NCBI GenBank assembly: GCA_003342895.1
Contig: PTFA01000005.1
Coordinates: forward strand, 1,150,654 to 1,214,653
Source: Casuarius casuarius
Taxonomy: Eukaryota; Chordata; Aves; Casuariiformes; Casuariidae
Reading direction: 5' to 3'
Length of the DNA: 64,000 bases
The notes under the pieces are model-generated. The model was not told the origin of the DNA. It ran no database searches and saw only the letters and a list, made by a program, of their open reading frames with translations. Both the position numbers and the translations under genes were made by a program. Below are positions 23,801-35,800 of the stretch, one piece after another (positions within the stretch are counted from its first letter, which is position 1; the number at the start of each line of letters is the position of its first letter).

Positions 23801-26800
23801 ATCAAGTCACATCCCCCTTTTTAAATCTTGCCTTTAAAACCATCTTTTCTCATTTCCTCTTGGANGGAGTCTCCAGGACGGGTGTCTTGGCAGGGCTGGA
23901 AGCTATGACCTCCAGAGGCAGATCGCTGCTTCCCTTTCCTGCCTGGGGTGCCCAGTTTGCTAATCAAAGACTGAGCAGCCTAAAGGGTGCCAGCATTAAA
24001 GGGTGCATCTCCAGGGACTTTAACTGAATTTTCCTGTTTGCAGCAGTAGAGAATTTGCCCTATTACTTCTTGATTCCTAAAATCAGAGACGAATAGCTGG
24101 TGTGGGCTCAACATAATAAACAATAGAGCTTGCAGTTTTGCTGTAACATAGCTAATAATTATTAACTAGCTCTGACACAAGGAATTTACTCCAGCATTGC
24201 CTGCTCCTCTTTTACTCTTTGTGAACTCTGTGCATCACTGCCAGCAGGGTTGTATTAATCAGCCTCTCCTAAGCGCTGCCCAAGAGGCCTGATTGCTGCC
24301 AGGCACATCTGAGAGGATATATTTCCTTCTCTGTCTCATGTGGCCATCCACTTTCTTTTCTTTTCTTTCTCTGATCCTTCTTTTCAACATAATGCATTGT
24401 CTCTTAGGCCTTTTAGGTATCTAATTTTTGTCCTCTGAATAGTAATAATACCCACATCCTAGTGCAGAAAGGGATGGTTTGACTTGCCTTGCTACTGAGC
24501 CCTCTAATTCCTTGCATGCTAGGGAGGAAGGGAGAGGCTCCTGTGGCATTGCCTTTGCTAGGCTTGGCGGAGAAACATCTTCATTATTTGTTGCAAAGGT
24601 CTAACTGCTTATTAGTCTGTTCTAAAAGGAACATGCCACTATGCAATAAAAAACTGTCAGTGTTTAAGAGGAATGTGCCACTATGCAATAAAACATTGTC
24701 AGTATTGACGTCATGGGTACTTCATGGCCTAATCATGACGCGACTGTGGTGCAATGAGAAAGCAGGCAAAAATTTGGCCTTTAGCAATTTCGATGCTTCC
24801 GCATTGCCTGTTTCTCCANGAAGTCTGCAGAAGGTAGTGTCACAGGCAAAGCAACCTGATACAGCATCTCTGATGGACACCTGAGGTCCAGTGGGCAGGA
24901 GACAGGGGTTATTTGATACTCAGATATCTGTGTCTGATACTGAATAGGTATTTGCTGTCTCACAGAAAGTCTATAAATACCATTTTTTCAAAAGATGGTA
25001 AGGGTGCCACAATTTCATGTGAGGAAATACTGCTGCCAGTGCCTTCTCCTGACTGTTTCAACACAGCCAGCCTGCTCCTATGGCTATTTCTACTAATAGA
25101 GTAAGGGAGTTCACATTCCTTAAGGTCCAAATGTTATTGGGAGTAAGGAGAAAAGGGTTTAGCTTGAAAATACTAGTTTCATGAAAGGCATCAGCAGAGG
25201 CCAGGGAAAGCAGCTGTGGCACCGAGGTGGGCATCAAGATAGGTGTGGTTTTTTGCTCTCTGGAGACATTGCACCCAGTCATTTCACCTCCTTCTGTCCA
25301 CACTGTATGTTTTGTCCGTTTGAATCTTAATCCCTTTGGGGAATGGGCTGTGTGACACCTCTGAATGATACTTAGAACAACAGTCAGGACATCCAAATCT
25401 TCAACAAAAATTCACAGCTGTCAGGGCTTTTGGTATAATTCACTAGAAGCAAAAAATTTATTTCTGACCAAAAAGAAGTCTGATTCTAATCAAACCCAAT
25501 CTAGGATTTGTGCTGAGGTAATTCAAGGGAGAGCTATATTTGCCTCGTGACCTGACAGACCTTTTGCCCTTAAAAAAAAACAATTACATCTGCCTGCCCC
25601 AGCTCAGGTCCTCACAATTTCCCTGATGGGGAGGGAAAGGTGTCTGCTTCAGTCTTGCGCATGATGGAGCCAGGATGTGGCACAGAGGGATTGTGCTTTG
25701 ACTCAGAGGAAATGTCCTTCAGTGAGTCACTGTCACCAATTCCAGCAGACAGGCTAGATGGGCTTGATCCAGCCTAGCTCTGTTTACACTCTCTACCAAA
25801 GAGTCATCTCTTAAATGCCTGTCTTCCCCGGCCATGACTTTACTGAAGGTGGTCATAGTTAAGCAGTTTAAACAAATCAGGTTTGCCTTTTACCACTCAA
25901 GTCCCCCTCCTTAAACCCTCTCAGTCCCCCCTGTTTTCCTGGATTTGGGGAAAGAGGGGAAGTACAGCTGTCGCCCATTTCTTCAGTCTGTCCCTCAGCC
26001 TCCATTTCCTTAGCAAGCACTGGGTCGGACACCTCCTCACAAATAAGCTTCTTAAACCAGGGACCGTCCTGGAGGTCTTTGTCTGGTTCCCTGTCACTTA
26101 CAGCACTGCAGGCAAATCTCTAACTAATGGGCAACACTTTCATGCCCCTTGAGATGTCTCCTGGCAGACCCCAAATGGCTTTATGTAGATCAGTGCACTG
26201 GCACACACATGGCAAGTGAGTCACACCTGGGGAGCTAAACGCACCGAAGTTTAGAAACCCAAGCATGTGTGTTACCCATTTGCTTTTCAAATTTTGGGCC
26301 ATTGCCTCTTTTTCATGTGGTAGATTTCTCTTTGTGTGCTAGTACAAGCAGAGCAGTACATGGGTAGGGAGTGCAATGTCAGGGTCATACTTGGCTGAAG
26401 TCAGTGGGCGCACTGACTTTGAGAAAATCCAAACTGAGTACATTTCACATTTGACATTTGTTCTCCTTTGGCTAACAGGTATGAAGGAACTAACTAATTG
26501 CTGCTCTGACAGCCATAATTTTTCAGTTACNTGAATGCTGTGCCCGTAAACCTTCTATTTCATTAATTTTTGATATGATTCCTTTGGTGACTTTGGGTTC
26601 ATTTGGCGATTTGTTTTCTTTTTCCAAAAGAAACGAAATAGCATGTTGTGAACCCAAATGTTTAGTTTCTTTCTGGGCTGTATTTCTCCTAGAGGCCCAG
26701 TAGACATCTCTTGAATCTAGAAGGGCAGGTTCTCCCCCAGACTGGAGAGTGTTAAGAAAGCCCCTAGGTGGCTCTTAGTCCCCAAGCNGTTGGTATATCA

Positions 26801-29800
26801 TCAAATCAAATCTCAGAGATGTAGCAAAAACTTAAGAGATGCTTTGATTTGATGGCTGAAGCATTCATTGTATTCCACTAACTATTACAAAGCCAGGTGT
26901 CAAGGCAAGCCGCTCACCAGTCTGGCATAGTAGCCTCGATCGGTGACGATGGATTTGTACTAAAATGCTGTAACTGGTCTAGGACTGCTGAGGGCAATAC
27001 AGCTGGAGCGGAGGGGCTGCATGAAAGGCTGAGTAGAAGGGTGGTAACATCCTACAGAGCTGGTGAACAGAAATTGGTGGCCTGTGGTTCATTTGGTTTG
27101 TTTGCCGTAGTCCTCTTGCTGTTGTCGCCTAGGCAGCTACCAGGGGCACCCTCCTGTGGTCTGGGGCCATGGACTGCAGCTGTATTGGGAAGGCCTCACA
27201 GTATTTTTGGACTTCTCAGGGCTTCCCTGCAAGTGAAAAAAACACCAGTTGGCTTCAGTGATTTTATTTTTACTCTACTGAGTTAATGCCACGTGATAAA
27301 TGTTTCAGAATTACTTCCTACTTCCTTTTGTAGCTGAGGTCCCAATTGCCTTCAGTGGTGGATAGGACTGAGAAAGGACAGCAGGGTTTGACTCCAGCTA
27401 CGTAATTACTAGAAAGCACTACAAATAACTACATGGCGAAGAACAGACAAATTAAATAACCAGAGTCAAGACATTTTTCTGGGTGAGGATGGAATGAATA
27501 TCTTTCACACTCTTAATATAGTTTCACTAGCAGTGAGTAATGCAACACTGTGCACTTCAATGGGCTAAATTTCATGGAGGTGGAAACAAGAAAATGTATT
27601 TGGCGACATATCCATATCTCTGTTCACAGATAGAATGTAGGATACTGAATTCTGGATCTTCTGCTTTTAAATCACCACCCCCTTCCCTGTTGAAAGAGAA
27701 TCTTAATGAATTGTTCCTACTGTTTTAAGGGAGTAAAGTACCTGATGAATGCGAAAAGATTTTCAAGTTCACAAGCAGCTCATGAAGGTTTAGTCCCTTT
27801 TCAATACCAGATCATATCAGCCAGTTTTCCTAAGCCTGTAGGTGATTCTCATACTGTAAATTCTAAAGATCTGATGACTTGAGTGCTAAACTCAGGTTGT
27901 CCTGGTTAATCTCAGCTGACGACAAGAACCTGTCTTGACATTTACCAAGTACTTTCAGCCATGGTATCTGGTAACAGTAGTGAAGTCACAAGTATTACTC
28001 TGTTGCCTACCTTGAGGAGCTCTTGCTGTATGTATTCATTAATAGCAGATGACTTTAGTGGCAGGAATACAGATACAAAGTGGTGTGCTGGATCATTTGT
28101 AGGAAACAAGCTCAAAGAGGATCTGGGCTCAGACTTGGTGTATTCCCTGAACTAACCAGCTAAAATTTTGCAGAAAGTTATTTTGCAGTGTTTTCCCAGC
28201 TCTGACTAGTTCCCAGAGCTGAGATGCGAGTATGACATTAGCAGGCTGTGCATGATTGCTTGTGATTACTTTTACCCTGTTAACCTGTACTTGTGGATGT
28301 GTCAAAGGCACATTAAAAAATAATTGAGAGGTAAAGAGCCCAATTCTTTTTAATTCAAGATACGACCCAAAGTAACCGATAATAGGTCACTTTGTAAAGA
28401 GCGTGCTTGCTGGTGCGGTTCCCCCCATCAGTAGCTTTCCCAGGAGAGATAACCCTCCTCCCCCCCACCCCCCCGAGGAGGGCCTGATTAAAGTGTAGCA
28501 TGGCAGAGATCACTTGCCTCCCCACGACACCATGACATGGAGATAAATGGGACAGGCAGCAGCTGGGATGTGTGCTGTGGTCTCGTCATCAGCCAGGGCC
28601 CTCTGTGGGGGGGCTGTTACACATCTCATTTGGCAGCATGGTTGCGCTAACCTTTGCGCTCAACCCTTCCCTCCTCCCCCACCCATCTCGGCTGCCTGTC
28701 TGCAGCAGAGTGGATGCAAGGCCTGGTGTTTTTAATCCAGTAAAACCCTTGCTGTTAATCACGCCAGGCGGAGGGAGCAGCCTCCCCACCATGCCTGCTG
28801 CAGGCTGGATGCTGCTTCTATTTCTGGCTGACCTCCTCAGCCTGCCCCATCCTCAAGGCATTGCTGCCTCCGCATATGCTCCACCACCTTCCCTAATGAT
28901 CAATGAGCTTCTTGGACAAAAGGAGCTTCACTTGCTCACCCTAAGGACATGCAAACTCCCTCCCACTTTCTTCTCATTCAGAAGTGTCAATAAAGCCCCT
29001 GCTGTCCCCTTACCCTTTTCACCTCCTCTTCTGTACCAGGGCGAGAAGCACAGCCCTGGCTGAGATCACNGTGGCGCTGACACAACAAGAAGGGAACGTG
29101 ACAAAACTTATAGGATGGAAAAAATTTCCTGCATCAGGATGGAGAGGATGTGTATGTGCTGCAGAGAGAAATGATGATGAGGGACCAGGGAAATCTAATC
29201 ACTTGCCTTTGCACTTCCAGAGAATGCTCTCATTGCCAGGGAGATAAGGCTCTCATTTTTTAAATAGGTTAATTGCGTTGTCTCCTCTTGCAGGGTTTTT
29301 TGGCTTTTTATTTTTGTTTTTTCCCTTTCTTGCTGCCTATCTCAATCTGCTTTGGGATTTTTTGAGAAGAAATAAAGGCCATTGCATCCAATCTTTAAAG
29401 ACCAGGCTTAGGGAGGCAGATTATAATTACCCAGTTTGAGAGTACTCTCAGGCTTTAAATGCCTAGATTATATGAAACAGTCAGAAAAACCTGGCTGCCT
29501 CTAAAGTTATCGGACCCTCCTCAGTAGTGCATCTCTGCCACACTTGCAATTCCTAGTTGTTGCGAGTCACCTCTGCAGTGCTCCTGGCCAAAATATGCTC
29601 ATGTATGCTGAATAAATAGCACAGTTCCTGTCTCCCTGGCTTTTCCTTGGCAATCTCTTGCCTAAAGCACTGAGCAGCCCACTGACCCGTCTTGCTGGAG
29701 AACTGGCAAGATACGCTACAGATACGATGGTGCTGTGGGAGGAAAGGGCACTCACTAGTGTGACCCTCCCACTGGTGCCCCGGGCATGTATGACATGGAG

Positions 29801-32800
29801 AGCAATGTAATGACAGCACACAGCTCCCTCTGCCCTAAGTAAATCTGCCCCCGTGGCTGATTCAGTTTCAGGTCTGNGATGAATATAATGTTATTACTGA
29901 TGTAAGCACAACACACTTTAGGTTTTCAAAAGCTGGCATTCTATTTTTTTCCCCTGATTTTCAGGCACCAGTGTTATGGCCAGTTATCTGCATGTGCCCA
30001 AATTATGGGGTGAAAAGGGAGGCAGCACAAAGACAAGAGGAGGGAATAAATTGGGCCAGTCCTCACAACACATCTCTCTTCACCAACGAGAACAGCGATA
30101 ATAGATTGACCCCTTTCCTTGTAAGCCTCCTGCTCAGCAGGATTTTCTCCTTTCCCTCGGGTAGAAATACAAAGATGTGGAGCCAACTCTGAAGATTAAA
30201 GAGGTGGATGGCTTGGAGCTGGTGAAAAAGTTCTCGGAGCAGATGGAGAGCATGCTCCGCAGGAAGGTCGAAGCTGTTGAGGTATGACGACGGGGCTATA
30301 GGAAGGGAGGCCTCTCCTGCTGGCCCCAGAGCAGCAGGTGCTGGCCTCCCTCCTGTGCCAGAGGTGTGTGTGCGCGTAGAGGTCGCACAAGGTCTTCCTC
30401 ACCCCACCAAATGCCTGCTTGTGCAGCTGGCTCCTTCTGAGCTTTAAGTAGACNCTGGTGGGAGGTTGTGGGCGTACAGACAAGGGGAATATTGGTTTCT
30501 CCCTTAGCCCAGAGTAAGAAATAAGGAAAAAAACAAAGTCTAGGAATAAATATGAGGGAATGAACACTCTTTTGGGAGAAGGAGGTTTAACTCTGTAGTT
30601 GTTTAAACAGGAAAAAAGCCTCACACAGATGAAAATAAAGTTCATCTGTGAGTAATGCACTCTGGCCATTGAAGACTAGTAGCTTGCTTCAGCTCTGTGT
30701 GCGGCTCAGGGGAAAACTCCTGCAGCCCTTGAACATGAGCTGCAAGTAACACACTTGGATTTCCAGCTGTGTACGTGGGGAAACACAGAGGAGGTGACAA
30801 ATATTCTTTAACTGTTGCTGTGTTGGACATCAGAGCAGGTAATTGTTATGGCCCCTTTTCTTTCATCCAAGGATCTGACATACTCCCTTATATTTAGAAG
30901 CTTATTTCTGTAGTCACAGAGCCCTGACAGCTTAAAGCATTTAATGTGTAAAAATGATCCAGAAACACATCATTTGAATCTCAAAGCTAAATTTGGGCAT
31001 GTTTAGACTCAGAGCTTTTGCCCATAACATTAAATCCGTAGCCAGACTTTCCCAGTGTTTGGATTGACTTATCCTTTGTGAAGCACCACAAAAGTAGTTT
31101 TGCTGAGACTGCCACTAATTGTGGAACTCTGAAAACTTGTACATATTTGGCTGGATTCCTTCCCAATCTGTACAAGTGAGAATTAGTGCCCTGAAGCATC
31201 AGACTGGAGAGTACCAGTGATTATTTTGGCTTCCATAAATGGCAGAAGTGTATAAATGGCCATAGCATTACTGAGCCCTGTAAGAAATCAAATTGTGGTC
31301 TTTTGTCTCAGTAACAATAGGAGATTGATACTCCCACAAGGCCTGTTTCTTTGACAAGGTATTGACACCAGGCTTGGTCTACAATGCTTTTCCCGTGGTT
31401 TTTTGGAAGGGCGCCCGGAAAATGAGATGAAATCTCTGGCTGTTTTTTCTCTAAATGGACATGTGTCTGTATGTGCATGTCCTGTGGTGTCTACAATTGC
31501 TCAGGTTACTAGGGACTCTGGAGTAAGTAGGCGTGAACATACTCAGAAAGAAATAGCTGTGAATGTCTTCCAGGTTATGAAGCTGGAGGACAGAATGACA
31601 GGCCAGCAGGAAAAGAGGGAAGCAGGAAAGTTTATAGCCCACACAACTTTGTTCTGTGTGGATGGAGGTGGTCACTGTCCTCTCACTAAGTGTGGTTAAG
31701 GAATAACTGATGCTGCTGGAAAAGCTTCTTGTGTGCTTCCCGCAGCATCCCTCATCTTTCTTTGTGTTTGCATTAGAGGTTGGTGGAGGCAGCAGAAGAT
31801 GCAGATCTGAACCATGAGTACAACTCCTCACTGGAGGTAAGTTTATACCTGTCAGTGACAAAACATGGCCTGTACCCTCAGAGACTAGCCAAAAGACAGG
31901 AGCAGCAGGACCCACTCACCTCAGGCTCCTAGACAAGTTAGGAGTTTCCTTGTTTTCAGGGCCCTCAGCTTGTCTTACTAGGAAGCAATCTAAGTGATTC
32001 CTTTGGCAGGTCCCAAGCCTAGTAACACTGACCTAGACCTCCTTGCCTTGCCATCCTGCAAAAATAGGAGGGATGCATGCATAGCAGGTGAGAGAGTGGG
32101 ATTTTGGCAGGGGGAAACACAGTATGATAGATAATTAGAACTGTTCCCTCCTTCCTATACTGGCATGTTACACCACAAACCCAGCTTCTTAATGCTCAGC
32201 TGGAAATGGCTAGAGAAGCAAGTTAACCCTGAAACATCAGCCTTCAAAGTGGCTACAGCATTACGCTGCTGCAATCCTTATGGGGGATTAGCGCTCAGTT
32301 CTCCCCTCCTTAAAAAAGGTGAAGAGACAAGGACAGGAAGGATTTGGGAAAGCAATGGCTTGTGTGATGTTACAGTTATTACTCTTACTGCATACCAGTA
32401 AGTGATCATTATGCATACCAGCTGTCATGATCCATGTAATGTGTTAGTGCAAATTAGCTGGTATGCTGTGGGTTACTTGACCGGAAAATGGGCTAAAAAT
32501 TGAGTGTATATGGGCAATGNGGAGGAAGCTCTTGCAAAGGTCAAACCTAAGATATGACAGATATCCACAGCAAACTATTAATCCAACGAGCTGAGTCTCC
32601 CACCATCTTTCTCACCAACTCCCATCATCTTTTCTCTACCCTGCAGACACCCACTTGTCAGGATTCCCAATTAAGTGCAAGTTTGCTGTCCATACAGTCT
32701 GGATAACTGGCTTTCTGTTAATAATTGTTTGTAGCAGTGCTATGGGGTTATTGTTGGTAAAAGGAACAGGACTGAAAACTGATGAATGCAGTACAAGCAC

Positions 32801-35800
32801 AGGGAGCATAGTGGAAGTACAAGCTACCCCTGCAAGTATGCCTGTCTATGCTGGTGAAAAGGTGGGAATGAAAATGCTTCTTGAAATCAAGCTAGCTATT
32901 AACTTCAGCTCTCCTACCTCTTTATTTAAGAGTCATGTTAGTCATTGGTTAGGTCAGCTGCATCCACAGTAAGGGTTATGAGTAAAGCAAGGCACATGAC
33001 CCTATGTTCGCACACGCAGTTCACACCCCCTAAGTACTTTTAGTACTTGAATATATATCCTTAAATAATCTCTGACCTGAGATAAAGTGCACAAAATCAT
33101 TTTAAAAGCATTTTTTTATCCAAGGGGGAGAGCCCTGGAGATACCAAAAGGTTGGTTGATACTAAACCCTGACTGGTCTTCACAGGGAGGGTAACTGCCT
33201 TGTCTTGGAGCACCTTCTGCTCTATCCTTTGCTCTTGATAAGCTGCTCGGAGCGGCACAGCAAGGGGATAATCCTACTTGTATTTGCATCAAGAGTTACT
33301 CCAGTAGATGATATCTATAGAAACAAGGGCAAGTGAGCTCAGAATCAGCACACCCTGTAGCAAAGCCCAGGAGCCAGGTGCAGGAAGACACTTCACCTCT
33401 CCAGCTAATCACTTAAATACCTCTGAGCTGAGGAATCATGGGAATCTGTCACCATGTCCCTTTGCTCTAGGTGTCTCTTCAGGGGCTTCCAGTCTGAGTA
33501 CTGATGCCAGTTATGATGTTGCTCCATCGCCTGTGCGCACCTCGCAGTGAGAAATTGGACAGAAACCATCATTTGGGTTGCTTACCACTTTTCATTTGAT
33601 AATGGCTCTCATTTGCTGTTCATACTGACCTGATTTGAAGCCCAGATTCTCCAGATGTCCCCTTTTTATATTTTAATGTTTTTTTTCAGGCAGTACTGAT
33701 AATAATCTGTCTTATGCTCTCTCTTGCTGCCTTTCTCTTTTCCATTGTCTTCATCAACAGTTTGATTACTACAACTCTCTCCTGATTAATGAGAAGGATG
33801 AGAATGATAATTATGTGGAACTTGGAGATGAATTTATTTTGGAGCCAAACGAGCATTTCAATAATCTACTGGTGAACACAACATATAGTGATATCCAGCT
33901 CCCCACTAATGTCTACAACAAAGGTAATGGACTCCACTGGACTCTTCTTTCTCACTACTAGTCTGCTGTGGAAGCTATCAAAGAGTAATAATACTGAAAG
34001 GAAAGATGGGACAAAAAAGAAAAAGACAACTAACAGAATAGAAAATAGAGCTGGAAAGGTACTGTCCCAAGGCACAGTCAAGTCTCTGTTGCAGTCTGCC
34101 ACTGNGACAGGGCTCAGGTATGATCCATTCTTGGAAGACCTCTAATNATGGACAGTCCTCTGTCTTAGGCAGGCAGTGTAGTCTCGCAGGGTTCATCTAC
34201 CAAACTGAAGAAGCAGTGAAATGAACTGTGGTGTGAATTTACTGGCTATAGCTACTCTGCACAAAGGGCCAGATCCATCAGGTCCTTTGGGTGCCAAAGA
34301 TCTCACTGATTTCAACCGAGAAATTAGATTCCAAGTGCCTTTGTGTTATGAGGCTCTAATGTCTCATGAGGACACCCTTAATTCCCAGTGAGCTTATGTG
34401 GGGGGTTAATTCACAACTGCTCTTGGGGTATGGTTATTCTGGGCTATTTTCTGTTCTCGGCAAGCCTTCGGCAGTTGCAGGAGCCACAGGAAGCACTGCG
34501 GCTCACACAGCATCCTTCGTGCCTGGGCTGTTTCCTCTCCTCCTTGCACATCCACACAACTACAGCTGCACACCAGAAACTGGCCCATCTTCGAGCAGGC
34601 CAGCATACTGCTTGCCTCATCTGGAGGCTGAGGCACCTGATGACAATTGCCCTTAGGTTGCTGCTCTTTTCTGCCAACATTTGAAGTTGCCTGAACTGGC
34701 TCTTTGCCAGCCTGTCCATCAGTTGTTCTCCTTGTAAACACTTTGGCAAAAAAAAAGCTCCATTACTTCTCTCGTAGACTGAGCTCATTTACAAGCTTCA
34801 GGACCAGACAGGGCAGGCCTTGGCAANTGTGCTCACAACTGCTACATTATTTAGAGGAACAATAGAGGGATTTTTATTTCTCTCACTATTTTAAATTAAT
34901 TTCATCTGGTCTGACAGCCCCAGACACTAAAATTTTGTGCACAAAGATCCATGTGATTCCTGGACTTTTCATACGGAAGTCTCTCACCCTGGTCAAGCAC
35001 AGCCTGACTTAGTTTTCAAAACCACAGGAGTCCAGACAGTCCGAGCAGCCATCTGTCTTGCCAGCAACTGCCCCTTGGCCCTTCCTCTGACACAACTCTG
35101 ACCCTTGTGATGTCTGTGGGACCTGGGATGATTTTGGTTGAAATGATGATGGCTAACACTGGCTTAGTTTTACTGCTGGATTTAGGAATGATGTGTACCA
35201 CTGAGCTGAAGATAAATTTGCAAATTGCCAGTTTTACCACTGGTAGGGCTGGCTGCGGGTGAACACAAAGTGGGCCGTTGCCTACAGCAGCACACAGAGA
35301 GGTGGCCAAATGGCTGCTGCAAGAGACAGTTGTAGTCCTTTCTCTCTCCTGGAGGGGAAAGGCGCTGCCCAGCTAGCTGATTTCTTGTCTGTACAGTGCC
35401 TGGGAGTACTCACTCCCTCTCTGGCAAATGTCAGCGGGAGCACCAAAGCTCACTCTCCGCAGCTCTTCTGGCTCCCCTTCCTGCATGAGTTACTTTGGCT
35501 TTATCACTGGGGAGCTGCAATTCAATTTTGCCCCTATCTTTTGTAAAGTGACTAACAGGAAGTGGTGGGTCATGGTCCCATCCTGTTCAACATTAATGTA
35601 GATAATCCTATGATGACCACTTTCCTATAATTCCCTTATCCTATTGCTGCTGCTCCACTTGATCTCCTGAGGCACTGAGTCAATATCAGATACTACATAT
35701 ACATGGCCTCCTATGAGTTCATGCAAGTTTGCAGCTTTATATTAATTCTGATGAGTTCAGGGGCAAGTGAGAACAGCTCAGGCTTTGTGTAAGAAACAGA

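Larger units (their letters stand above)
23331..30164 (+). other. CACNA2D4: CACNA2D4 intron 2
   Basis: This 6.8-kb intron contains an imperfect tandem duplication at 24625-24707 and a C-rich hairpin at 28453-28482. A possible decayed CR1/L3 end (GCTAGATGGGCTTGATCC) is near 25752. Open frames at 24489-24884 and 28572-29063 are unsupported by any recognisable homology. Confidence 0.85.

Noticed and set aside
25735..25790. Possible CR1/L3 3' end (GCTAGATGGGCTTGATCC)
   Set aside because: Only about 20 bases fit, with no supporting upstream blocks. This is too short to annotate as an element.
28572..29063. 163-codon + frame in intron 2
   Set aside because: Pro/Leu-rich translation of a C-rich segment, with an overlapping open frame in another phase. 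No homology recognised.
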